Shown piece after piece: positions 1 through 6,124 of a stretch of DNA of 18,995 nucleotides. Source of the DNA: Candidatus Woesearchaeota archaeon (GTDB taxonomy: Archaea; Nanobdellota; Nanobdellia; Woesearchaeales; GW2011-AR9). The notes below the pieces were generated by a model. That model had not been told where the DNA came from, did no database searches, and saw nothing but the letters and a program-made list of their open reading frames with translations. The stretch is taken from NCBI GenBank assembly GCA_016188105.1, contig JACPIL010000046.1, positions 1-18,995 of the forward strand, in the 5' to 3' direction. The translations under genes were made by a program, and so were the position numbers. Numbering within the stretch: position 1 is the stretch's first letter; each line of letters starts with the position of its first letter.

Positions 1-1514
1 CAATATTCCTTATCCATACCTAGCGTAGCATAAAACAACCTAATAACACCAACAATCGTCGCCACTTCCTGCTTAATCTGCGAAACCCGACAAAATAAAT
101 GTCCGTCATCTTGAGTAATCGCTCGTACCCGACTCAAACCCAGCAATTGCCCGGACTTCTCGTCCCGATAGATAGTAGCAGGTTCAAAATACCGTACCGG
201 TAAATCTCTATATGAAAATGAAAACGAATCAAAAATCTGCATATGATGCGGGCAGTTCATCGGCTTCAAGATAAAATTATCAGTCTTCCCTTTGACCTTA
301 AACAATTCATCGCCAAACTTATCCCAGTGTCCTGAAGTCTTATACAACTGCTCCTTCGCAATATGTGGAGTCCAGACTTTCTGATAGCCCTTATCCTTAT
401 GCAAGGACCATAAATAATTGACAATCTCCTCCCGGATGATCATGCCTTTGGGCGCAAGTAATGGTAATCCTGGTCCTACCAGCTCAGAGGTAACAAACAA
501 ACCCATCTCTTTCCCAATCTTAAGATGCGATCGCGATTCTGCTTCTTCTTTCTTCTTCATAAACGCTTCTAACTTCTCCGCCGTATCAAACCCTACTACA
601 TATACCCGAGTCAATTGGGTATTATTCGCATTATTCTTCCAATAGACTTTAGACTGACTCACAATCTTCAAGGCTTTGACTTTATCAAAACTGATAAAAG
701 GATCTTTATACAAGGGAACAACTTTCATCCCATCCACACTGTACCCGACAGCGCTTTTACCGATATCCTCAATCATGCTTTTCTGCAAAGCATTGGTAAT
801 CTGCTGCACCGCAATTTTCTCCACCGGAAAATGCCTGCCCAGTTCTGAACAAGCCTGGGCTTCTACAGAAGGGATTTCATCCATGCTTACTTCTCCGTTA
901 GCAATATCCACATAAGCTTGGTTATGAAAGAATCCCATGCCCATCACTTCAGCTTTGGGATGGAGGTTCTTGACCGCCTTTCCTACTAATAAGGCAGAAG
1001 TCAATAATACCTTTTCATCATTAGTTAATTTCTTCTCCGCAAAGACAAATGCTTCATCCTTGCCTTCCTTCTTCAGCGAGACAGTCTCTTCTGGACCAAA
1101 CTGCCTGCTTAGCTCCGAGAGAGGATGCCCCTTACAGGAAACATTGAAACTTTTGTACCAGCCGAAGGGAGCTCTGAACACTGTAAACTTCTCGGCGCGC
1201 AATTTCTGCTCGGCCTGTTTCAGAAAATCCTCAGCTACCTTAGGATCAGATAGAGTTGAACTAAGATGCGCATACGGATATAATACTAAAGTCTTAGCAT
1301 TGACCTGCTGGGCAATGTTCTTCACTTCCTGCAGATACTTCTGCATCACTGCAGCAACATTCTCTTCATCCTTCTTTTCTACTGCAGAAAAAACCACTAA
1401 ACACTCTTCTACTCTTACTCGTTTACCTTTCTCCACTCCTTCCTCAGCCGCCGAAAAGGCCTTCTTCTTGGCTTCAAATTCAATAAAATCAGCATGGATG
1501 GTAAGTATTTTCAT
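1..1514 (-). CDS. thrS: Threonyl-tRNA synthetase, archaeal type (3' end outside window)
   Basis: Charges tRNA-Thr with threonine in the cytoplasm. About 504 residues are present, starting at the ATG complementary to 1512-1514. The N-terminus (about 1-140) is the archaeal D-aminoacyl-tRNA deacylase-like editing domain that removes mischarged serine: it opens MKILTIHADFIEFEAKKKAF and carries LYPYAHLS, APFGWYK and CKGHPLSELSR. The class II catalytic core follows, with MNCPHH near residue 418 (Cys is a zinc ligand) and motif 2 YRDEKSG...LSRVRAITQDDGHLFC near 447-470. Motif 3 and the anticodon-binding domain, perhaps 120-130 residues, lie beyond base 1. A TATA-like box about 30 bases upstream predicts an almost leaderless mRNA. 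Plus-strand ORFs over this region are antisense shadows. Family assignment is very secure. Confidence 0.97.
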   Translation of the reverse strand, partial: MKILTIHADFIEFEAKKKAFSAAEEGVEKGKRVRVEECLVVFSAVEKKDEENVAAVMQKYLQEVKNIAQQVNAKTLVLYPYAHLSSTLSDPKVAEDFLKQAEQKLRAEKFTVFRAPFGWYKSFNVSCKGHPLSELSRQFGPEETVSLKKEGKDEAFVFAEKKLTNDEKVLLTSALLVGKAVKNLHPKAEVMGMGFFHNQAYVDIANGEVSMDEIPSVEAQACSELGRHFPVEKIAVQQITNALQKSMIEDIGKSAVGYSVDGMKVVPLYKDPFISFDKVKALKIVSQSKVYWKNNANNTQLTRVYVVGFDTAEKLEAFMKKKEEAESRSHLKIGKEMGLFVTSELVGPGLPLLAPKGMIIREEIVNYLWSLHKDKGYQKVWTPHIAKEQLYKTSGHWDKFGDELFKVKGKTDNFILKPMNCPHHMQIFDSFSFSYRDLPVRYFEPATIYRDEKSGQLLGLSRVRAITQDDGHLFCRVSQIKQEVATIVGVIRLFYATLGMDKEY

Positions 1515-1535
1515 AGAGAACGAAGAAGTATGTAC

Positions 1536-1549
1536 TTATTTAAAAAATA
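1536..1549 (-). promoter_or_regulatory. TATA box of thrS
   Basis: On the minus strand this reads TTATTTTTTAAATA-like, centred about 30 bases before the thrS ATG. Archaeal initiation 24-27 bases downstream would leave a leader of only a few bases, and there is no Shine-Dalgarno sequence. Confidence 0.55.
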
Positions 1550-1694
1550 ATCGGAGCAGGAGTCAATTTCACAGTAAAATATATAAATAATCAAGCATTC
1601 TATAATGTATTCAACTGATTAAGGGTGACCTGTTGATTGTGAGAAAGCTTTATGCTAGGCTCGCTTTAGGCAGGTAATATGCGCAAGCTTCCCC

Positions 1695-2162
1695 TTATAT
1701 CAGTAACTCTTTCAGCTTCTTGGTCGGAATTATAACATTTAAATTGAATTCCTTTTCCGTTACTACATAGTTAGGTTTAAGTTTTCCACAAAAAGTCAAA
1801 TAGGCAATCTTATGAGCTGAATCTTTTTTACCTATCAAGGCGAAACGTATCTGCTCTTTCTGTAAACCAGTATGATGCATTAAATATTGTTTGATATCTT
1901 TCCCATGTCCCGGATATTCATCATCAATAATTACTATTGAATCTTTGTCAATCTTTTCTTTTAATAATAAATAAAGAGCATAAGAAAATAATCGTAGAGC
2001 GAGATTAGTTTTATGTTTCTTTTGACATTGAGTAAAAATATCTTGTTTTATCTGTTTAGGAATCTTAATAGAATATTGAATATCATTAGAAGAAAAAGCG
2101 AGAATGGTGTGCGCACTTGTGTCTTCTACTTTGCCTGACTGATCTATGGTAAAATGGCGCAT
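1695..2162 (-). CDS. Unrecognised 155-aa protein, possibly RNase H-like fold
   Basis: I do not recognise this family with certainty. The 155-residue protein alternates strands and helices and lacks a signal peptide or membrane segment. It begins with a strand containing FTIDQSGK, later has the acidic strand IVIIDDEYPGHGKDIK, and near the end KKDSAHKIAYLTF. An early Asp in a strand followed by Ser-Gly, then a central strand ending in Asp-Asp-Glu, is reminiscent of RNase H-fold proteins such as DUF3800 (IDESG). This is a weak pattern inference only. The gene has its own TATA-like box 29 bases before the ATG and is separated from thrS by about 180 bases, so it is probably a single-gene unit. The start complementary to 2160-2162 fits that promoter. 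Confidence 0.75.
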   Translation of the reverse strand: MRHFTIDQSGKVEDTSAHTILAFSSNDIQYSIKIPKQIKQDIFTQCQKKHKTNLALRLFSYALYLLLKEKIDKDSIVIIDDEYPGHGKDIKQYLMHHTGLQKEQIRFALIGKKDSAHKIAYLTFCGKLKPNYVVTEKEFNLNVIIPTKKLKELLI

Positions 2163-2184
2163 TTATTTATCGCTGAAGACGTTT

Positions 2185-2198
2185 CTTTAAAAAATAAT
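2185..2198 (-). promoter_or_regulatory. TATA box of the 155-aa gene
   Basis: On the minus strand this is ATTATTTTTTAAAG, centred about 29 bases before the ATG at 2162. It predicts a leaderless or nearly leaderless transcript. Confidence 0.5.
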
Positions 2199-2273
2199 AT
2201 CTACTTAGAAAACATACTTCCAAGAATTTAAATAGCTTTAAACAAACATTTTTAATAATCTTGAAACCTCTTT

Positions 2274-3278
2274 CTACACCTTCTCCACAATCACCGCTGC
2301 ATCTCCAATGTAAATCAAAGCATAAGTCTTATGCCCGGTTAATTTCACTTCAATCTTCTTACGGACATCCCAATATTGAGCCGGATCAACAGAAATCCGT
2401 AATATCACTTTCCCAGCATCATGTTTCTGTAATGCTCCAATTATCTCATGCTCATCCTGAGTGCAGATCTCAATTACTTTAAATGAATTCTTAAAAAAAG
2501 GACTTTTCACTTTTTTATCGCTGGTAAAAAACACATTTTTTCCTTGGTGATATAACTCTGTGCCTGTTTTTTCTGATAATTCCGCTAACAGATCAGCCTT
2601 CACCACCGCCGGATCAGCTTCATACAAATAGTCGCCCAGCATTTCCGTTTCTTTCAAGGTCGCTTCTCCAGAACGTAATCTCTCAGCAACAGGAAGAATA
2701 ACTGCGCTTCGCTCAGACTTCTTCAAAGCGCCAAAATATAGATTCAATCTGTTCAAAGCTCCATCAAGAGAAAGATATTCTTTTTCACAATCAAATGGTA
2801 TCTCGGTTATCTGTGGGGGGAATTCAATTGCAATATTTTCTGTTAGGCGAGCATATTTTTTCAATAATTCAGGGATGTTAGGTTTAATTGTTCCAACCGA
2901 CCTCTTACTTTCTTCCGGCAATCGCTCTGGATCACAGAACACTATATCTGCCTCTTGCAAGCGATCAATAATTTTATCCGAAAGCGCATCGCCATGGATG
3001 AATTCAATATTCTTAATGCCTAACGCCGCAGCATTCTTCTGAGCTAATTCAATTTTTTCTTTATCAATCTCAATGGCATACACTTTCTTACAGGTTTTCG
3101 CAAAGGCAAATGCTTGAAAGCCGATCCCGCAGCCTATATCCACAATAGTTTTACACTTTAACCGCTGCGCCCGGTATTCCGCAACCTGCTCATGGGTAGC
3201 CCAGCGGATATCCTCATTGCGATAGTGTAATTTTTTTGCCTTAGAGTGCTTCGACAAAGCTTTTTTAGTAACAGCCAT
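2274..3278 (-). CDS. Class I SAM-dependent methyltransferase with THUMP-like domain
   Basis: A 334-residue methyltransferase whose arrangement matches the THUMP-like methyltransferase family (PG_1098-like), thought to modify RNA. Residues 24-40 (IRWATHEQVAEYRAQRL) match the family's conserved N-terminal helix. SAM motif I VDIGCGIG is at 46-53, the acidic ribose-binding strand AIEID at 68-72, GDAL at 96-99, and the catalytic-loop equivalent FCDPERLPEESKR at 114-126, where the family has DPAR(R). EYLSLDGALNRLNLYFGAL in the middle matches the family's substrate-side segment. The C-terminal 70 or so residues form the THUMP-like alpha/beta domain. The basic N-terminus (KKALSKHSKAKK) could contact RNA. 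The substrate is unknown. A TATA-like box lies about 25 bases before the ATG. Confidence 0.88.
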   Translation of the reverse strand: MAVTKKALSKHSKAKKLHYRNEDIRWATHEQVAEYRAQRLKCKTIVDIGCGIGFQAFAFAKTCKKVYAIEIDKEKIELAQKNAAALGIKNIEFIHGDALSDKIIDRLQEADIVFCDPERLPEESKRSVGTIKPNIPELLKKYARLTENIAIEFPPQITEIPFDCEKEYLSLDGALNRLNLYFGALKKSERSAVILPVAERLRSGEATLKETEMLGDYLYEADPAVVKADLLAELSEKTGTELYHQGKNVFFTSDKKVKSPFFKNSFKVIEICTQDEHEIIGALQKHDAGKVILRISVDPAQYWDVRKKIEVKLTGHKTYALIYIGDAAVIVEKV

Positions 3279-3298
3279 GTGAGAATTATTAGGGGATT

Positions 3299-3308
3299 GT
3301 TTTTAAGG
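3299..3308 (-). promoter_or_regulatory. TATA box of the methyltransferase gene
   Basis: On the minus strand this reads CCTTAAAAAC, centred about 25 bases before the ATG at 3278. It implies a leaderless mRNA. Confidence 0.5.
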
Positions 3309-3342
3309 ATTTCTACCGCGCCGTTGTAAATCAAAACCTAAG

Positions 3343-3358
3343 CTTAATTAAGTATAAG
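3343..3358 (+). promoter_or_regulatory. TATA box of the VOC gene
   Basis: CTTAATTAAGTATAAG sits roughly 17-32 bases before the ATG at 3375. It is the only A/T element suitably placed between the divergent methyltransferase and VOC genes. Confidence 0.45.
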
Positions 3359-3374
3359 CACTTAAGAGATCGCT

Positions 3375-4274
3375 ATGGCAAAAATGCAAAAAATAACTCC
3401 ACATTTATGGTTCGATAAAGAAGCCAAAGAAGCAGCAAAATTCTATCTATCTGTTTTTCCCAATTCAAGGATAACCAATGTAAATACTCTGCACAATACT
3501 CCTTCAGGTGATTGCGATATCGTTTCTTTTACACTATCAGGACAGGAGTTCATGGCTATCAGTGCCGGTCCGCTGTTCAAGATCAATCCCTCTATTTCAT
3601 TTACTGTTGTTTGTGAAACAAAAGAAGAAGTTACTCTGTTGTGGAAAAAGCTCTCAGAAGGTGGCAAAGCATTGATGGAGTTAGGCGAGTACCCTTTCAG
3701 TGAGCGCTATGGGTGGATACAAGACCAATATGGCGTGTCCTGGCAATTGATATTCTTCCGTGATCACAAACTTAAACAAAAGATCAGTCCCTTTCTGATG
3801 TTTGTCGGGAATGTTTGTGGAAAGGCTGAAGAAGCGATCAATTTTTATGTTTCTGTGTTCAAAAATGCGAAAGCGGGTGAGATAATAAGATACGATAAAG
3901 CCCAAAAACCAGAACAGGAAGGGACCGTAGCCCATGTCTCTTTTACACTTGAAGGCCAAGAATTCGCGGCTTTGGATTCTGCTCGTGAACATAATTTCAC
4001 TTTCAACGAAGCCATCTCTTTCATGGTGAAATGCGATACCCAGCAAGAAATTGACTATTACTGGAAGAAACTCTCTCAAGGAGGAGAGGAATCTGTATGC
4101 GGCTGGCTCAAAGATAAGTTCGGGGTGTCCTGGCAGGTTGTTCCCACTGTTATGGATGAAATGATGAAGGACAAAGATCCTGAGAGATTGGCGCGAGTTA
4201 CAGAAGCGTTTCTCAAGATGAAAAAATTTGATATCGCAGAATTAGAGAAAGCCTACCAAGGGAATGAAAAATGA
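3375..4274 (+). CDS. Tandem PhnB-like (3-dmu-9_3-mt) VOC superfamily protein
   Basis: A 299-residue soluble protein made of two VOC (glyoxalase/bleomycin resistance fold) domains of the PhnB or '3-demethylubiquinone-9 3-methyltransferase' type. Domain 1 is about residues 5-130 (ITPHLWFDKEAKEAAKFYLS, then FSERYGWIQDQYGVSWQLIF). Domain 2 is about 136-262 (ISPFLMFVGNVCGKAEEAIN, then CGWLKDKFGVSWQVVP). The tail with MKKFDIAELEKAYQG is the family's usual ending. The historical methyltransferase label is misleading, because this fold usually binds metal or small ligands and the true substrate is rarely known. Single-domain members are about 150 residues, so this is an internal duplication. Such proteins are common in bacteria, so acquisition by transfer is plausible but not shown by the sequence. 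Confidence 0.9.
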   Translation: MAKMQKITPHLWFDKEAKEAAKFYLSVFPNSRITNVNTLHNTPSGDCDIVSFTLSGQEFMAISAGPLFKINPSISFTVVCETKEEVTLLWKKLSEGGKALMELGEYPFSERYGWIQDQYGVSWQLIFFRDHKLKQKISPFLMFVGNVCGKAEEAINFYVSVFKNAKAGEIIRYDKAQKPEQEGTVAHVSFTLEGQEFAALDSAREHNFTFNEAISFMVKCDTQQEIDYYWKKLSQGGEESVCGWLKDKFGVSWQVVPTVMDEMMKDKDPERLARVTEAFLKMKKFDIAELEKAYQGNEK

Positions 4275-4305
4275 CAGGATATGTAGATATCTGACGGTTA
4301 TCCTG
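4275..4305. repeat. Imperfect palindrome between the VOC and doc-like genes
   Basis: CAGGATA (4275-4281) is inverted as TATCCTG (4299-4305), and the self-complementary core AGATATCT (4286-4293) sits almost at the centre. It begins directly after the VOC stop codon and ends about 10 bases before the TATA box of the toxin gene. It could be an operator for the toxin-antitoxin unit or an RNA hairpin ending the VOC transcript. There is no clear T-run directly behind it. Confidence 0.5.
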
Positions 4306-4314
4306 GAGTTTGAT

Positions 4315-4326
4315 TAAATTTATATC
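4315..4326 (+). promoter_or_regulatory. TATA box of the doc-like gene
   Basis: TAAATTTATATC is centred about 26 bases before the ATG at 4348, with no Shine-Dalgarno sequence between them. This fits a leaderless transcript. Confidence 0.55.
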
Positions 4327-4347
4327 TTCTTTTGTTTTCTGTTTATT

Positions 4348-4824
4348 ATGGTGGAAGAGAGAGTAAGCAAAGAATTTGTAGATAAAACAGTAGAATTCCT
4401 TAGCGAGTTTCATGACCTTATTATTGATGAAAGCGGGGGAACAAAAGGAATACGTGATATTGGCGGATTGCATAATTCTGTGTACAAAATTCTCAGGTAT
4501 AGAAAAAGACATCAAGATGAACCTGCTTCAGTAGGCGCTTTTGTATATGAAGAATTAGCAAGAAGACATCATTTTAATGATGCTAATAAGAGGACTGCTC
4601 ATGCTTTTGCGAAGTTTCAATTATTCTTTATGGGAACACACCTTAAAGTTAAATATAAAGATGCAGTTCCTTTCATAATTGAGATTGCAAAACATCAAAG
4701 TGCAATCACTTTTAATCAAGTTAAAGAGTGGGTAAAGTTACATTTGTCAGAACTCTCTCACGATAATGTGGAAAAATATATAAAGGAAACTATCTTGGAT
4801 ATAACTTATGGATACAAAAAGTAA
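4348..4824 (+). CDS. doc: Fic/Doc family protein (death-on-curing type toxin)
   Basis: A 158-residue Fic-fold protein. Its signature at 74-85, HHFNDANKRTAH, is nearly identical to the Doc motif HxFNDANKRTA. It keeps the catalytic His74, Phe76, Asp78, Asn80, Lys81 and Arg82. The preceding IRDIGGLHNSVYKI resembles the Doc flap region. Phage P1 Doc phosphorylates elongation factor EF-Tu and stops translation; by analogy the target here could be aEF1A, which is an inference. Doc normally follows its Phd antitoxin gene, but no Phd-like ORF lies upstream. Instead a 39-codon ORF overlaps the 3' end. Members are usually about 120-150 residues, so this one is complete with a slightly longer C-terminus. 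It could also be a housekeeping Fic/Doc protein rather than a toxin. Confidence 0.88.
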   Translation: MVEERVSKEFVDKTVEFLSEFHDLIIDESGGTKGIRDIGGLHNSVYKILRYRKRHQDEPASVGAFVYEELARRHHFNDANKRTAHAFAKFQLFFMGTHLKVKYKDAVPFIIEIAKHQSAITFNQVKEWVKLHLSELSHDNVEKYIKETILDITYGYKK

Positions 4825-4927
4825 AATGTCAAAAGAAGAGGAAAACGAATTACGCTTAATGAAATTAGTAGCTCAAGCTATCCTCAAGGAAGATAAGAAG
4901 CTTTTTGAAGAATTAGCTAAATATTAG
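4808..4927 (+). CDS. 39-aa charged peptide, candidate antitoxin of the Doc-like protein
   Basis: A short ORF overlaps the last 17 bases of the doc-like gene in another frame and ends at TAG 4925-4927. It encodes 39 residues, or 33 if the in-frame ATG at 4826 is used, one base after the toxin stop. The product is almost entirely a charged amphipathic helix (EEENELRLMKLVAQAILKED, then KKLFEELAKY). It has no Phd DNA-binding domain and no Fic inhibitory motif (S/T)xxxE(G/N) that I can see. Translational coupling, the charged helical composition and the position suggest that it binds and restrains the toxin, as the helical Phd C-terminus does with Doc. No family is recognised, and chance coding cannot be excluded at this size. 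Confidence 0.55.
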   Translation: MDTKSKMSKEEENELRLMKLVAQAILKEDKKLFEELAKY

Positions 4928-4952
4928 TATTTCTTTTTTTCTCTTAACCCAA

Positions 4953-4964
4953 CATTTATATATC
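4953..4964 (+). promoter_or_regulatory. TATA box of the DoxX-like gene
   Basis: CATTTATATATC lies about 48 bases before the ATG at 5006. The predicted start near 4984 gives a leader of about 20 bases that contains the Shine-Dalgarno site, unlike the leaderless neighbours. Confidence 0.55.
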
Positions 4965-4992
4965 TAAATCATAACCTTCAGCTACAAAGTTT

Positions 4993-4998
4993 GGAGGT
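4993..4998 (+). promoter_or_regulatory. Shine-Dalgarno site of the DoxX-like gene
   Basis: GGAGGT ends seven bases before the ATG at 5006. It fixes that ATG as the start in preference to the in-frame TTG at 4991, which overlaps the site itself. It is the strongest Shine-Dalgarno match in front of any gene in this window. Confidence 0.8.
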
Positions 4999-5005
4999 AA
5001 AAATT

Positions 5006-5407
5006 ATGAAATTAGAAACAAAATATAAAGAACACCTATATGTAGTTTTCCGTGTAGGTATAGGATTGTTATTTTTGATGTTTGGATTGCAGAAGATATT
5101 CGGCTTATGGGGTATGCCTGGCGGAGCAGCCGCCTTTGGAACCTTGATCTGGGTTGCTGGTGCAGCTGAGATTCTCATCGGCGTAGCCGTAGCAGTTGGA
5201 GTCTTAACCAGACTTGCATCAGTCTTTGGAGTGATCGAGATGGCTGTTGCCTATGTCCTTGGACATGCTCTAGTGGGCGGATGGAATCCTGCCGTCAACA
5301 TGGGAGCACCTGCCTTGTTGTTCTTGCTAGCCTTTCTGGTAACCTTTGCTTATGGAGCAGGAAAAGCTAGTCTGGAACGAAAGTTGTTAGGAAAAGAAAT
5401 GTTTTAG
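5006..5407 (+). CDS. DoxX-like integral membrane protein
   Basis: A 133-residue hydrophobic protein with four predicted membrane helices, at about residues 12-34, 43-68, 72-92 and 98-118. It carries DoxX family features: an N-terminal FRVGIGLLFLMFGLQKIFG, a Gly-rich stretch, AEILIGVAVAVG in the second helix, and GWNPAVNMGAPALLFLLAFL before the last helix. DoxX/DoxD-type proteins include thiosulfate:quinone oxidoreductase subunits and many uncharacterised membrane proteins linked to redox stress. The function here is not determined. It stands alone with its own promoter and a strong Shine-Dalgarno site. The G-rich codons (GGA, GCC, GTA) are somewhat richer in GC than the flanking doc-like gene, so separate histories are possible. 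Confidence 0.85.
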   Translation: MKLETKYKEHLYVVFRVGIGLLFLMFGLQKIFGLWGMPGGAAAFGTLIWVAGAAEILIGVAVAVGVLTRLASVFGVIEMAVAYVLGHALVGGWNPAVNMGAPALLFLLAFLVTFAYGAGKASLERKLLGKEMF

Positions 5408-5448
5408 ATTTCTTTTTTATTATTTTTATTTTAATCTCCTTAGAAAAC

Positions 5449-5458
5449 TTCTTAAACC
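5449..5458 (+). promoter_or_regulatory. Possible TATA box of the PIG-L/GT4 operon
   Basis: TTCTTAAACC is centred about 26 bases before the ATG at 5480. It is a weaker match than most in the window. Confidence 0.35.
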
Positions 5459-5479
5459 CATACTTCTTCTCCAATAGAT

Positions 5480-6124
5480 ATGTCCCGGAAAGAAAAGATC
5501 ATTGTTTTCAGCGCTCATTCTGATGATTTTGTGATCGGTGCAGGCGGCACAATAGCTAATTACAGCTATGCAGGAAAAAAGGTATTAGCCATTGTATTTT
5601 CCTATGGTGAGCTATCACATCCCTGGCTGAAGCAGAAAGTAGTACAAAAGATGCGCTACAAAGAGACTGAAGAAGCATCCAAATTATTAAAATGCAAAGC
5701 TACCTTTTTTGATCTGCGTGAAGGAAAATTCATGGAGGATTATCAAGCCAAAAATCTGAAGATCGAGCTTCTTAAAATCATTGAAAAACAAAAACCGACC
5801 AAAATCTTTACCCATAGCCACGAAGACCCTCATCCAGACCACAGAGCAGTACACGAAATGACCTTAGATGTTTACAATGAACTGAAACAAAAACCAGAAT
5901 TATACATGTACTCCATCTGGAATCCGGTTTCCTTCAAGACCCATTATCCTTCTTTATATGTCAATATCAGTAAAACTTTCTCATTAAAATTGAAAGCTCT
6001 CTGGAAATTCAAAAGTCAGAAAGTGCATGTTCTATATCCATTCATCCTGCTCATGTATAAATCAATCAAAGACGGTTTCAAAATGCGTACCACCTTCGGA
6101 GAGCATTTTTTCAGGATAAAATGA
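5480..6124 (+). CDS. PIG-L/LmbE family zinc deacetylase
   Basis: A 214-residue member of the PIG-L (LmbE-like) family, which removes the N-acetyl group from GlcNAc-containing lipids or small molecules. The zinc and catalytic site is visible as AHSDDF at 12-17 (family AHPDDE: His13 and Asp16 ligands, Asp15 base) and HPDH at 118-121. The usual Pro and Glu of the first motif are Ser14 and Phe17. LLKCKATFFDLREGK is the family's middle strand, and IFTHSHEDPHPDHRAVHEM the second motif region. There is no signal peptide, so it acts in the cytoplasm or at the inner membrane face. It overlaps the next gene, a glycosyltransferase, by four bases (ATGA). Together they probably make or trim an amino-sugar on a glycolipid or glycan. 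Confidence 0.9.
   Translation: MSRKEKIIVFSAHSDDFVIGAGGTIANYSYAGKKVLAIVFSYGELSHPWLKQKVVQKMRYKETEEASKLLKCKATFFDLREGKFMEDYQAKNLKIELLKIIEKQKPTKIFTHSHEDPHPDHRAVHEMTLDVYNELKQKPELYMYSIWNPVSFKTHYPSLYVNISKTFSLKLKALWKFKSQKVHVLYPFILLMYKSIKDGFKMRTTFGEHFFRIK

Noticed and set aside
937..1590. 217-codon open frame on the plus strand across the start of thrS
   Set aside because: It is antisense to the well-conserved editing domain of ThrRS, and its translation is Ser/Phe-rich with no recognisable family.
1515..1694. Intergenic region behind the 155-aa gene, searched for a tRNA or C/D-box RNA
   Set aside because: No cloverleaf, no TψC-type GTTCRA box and no convincing C/D box pair. Two AAGCTT sites 40 bases apart are probably chance.
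3681..4079. 132-codon open frame antisense to the VOC gene
   Set aside because: It is a mirror frame of a clearly conserved coding sequence, without a promoter or a family.
4213..4515. 100-codon minus-strand frame across the VOC/doc-like junction
   Set aside because: It covers the 3' end of one gene, the palindrome, the TATA box and the start of the toxin gene. Its composition is not protein-like.
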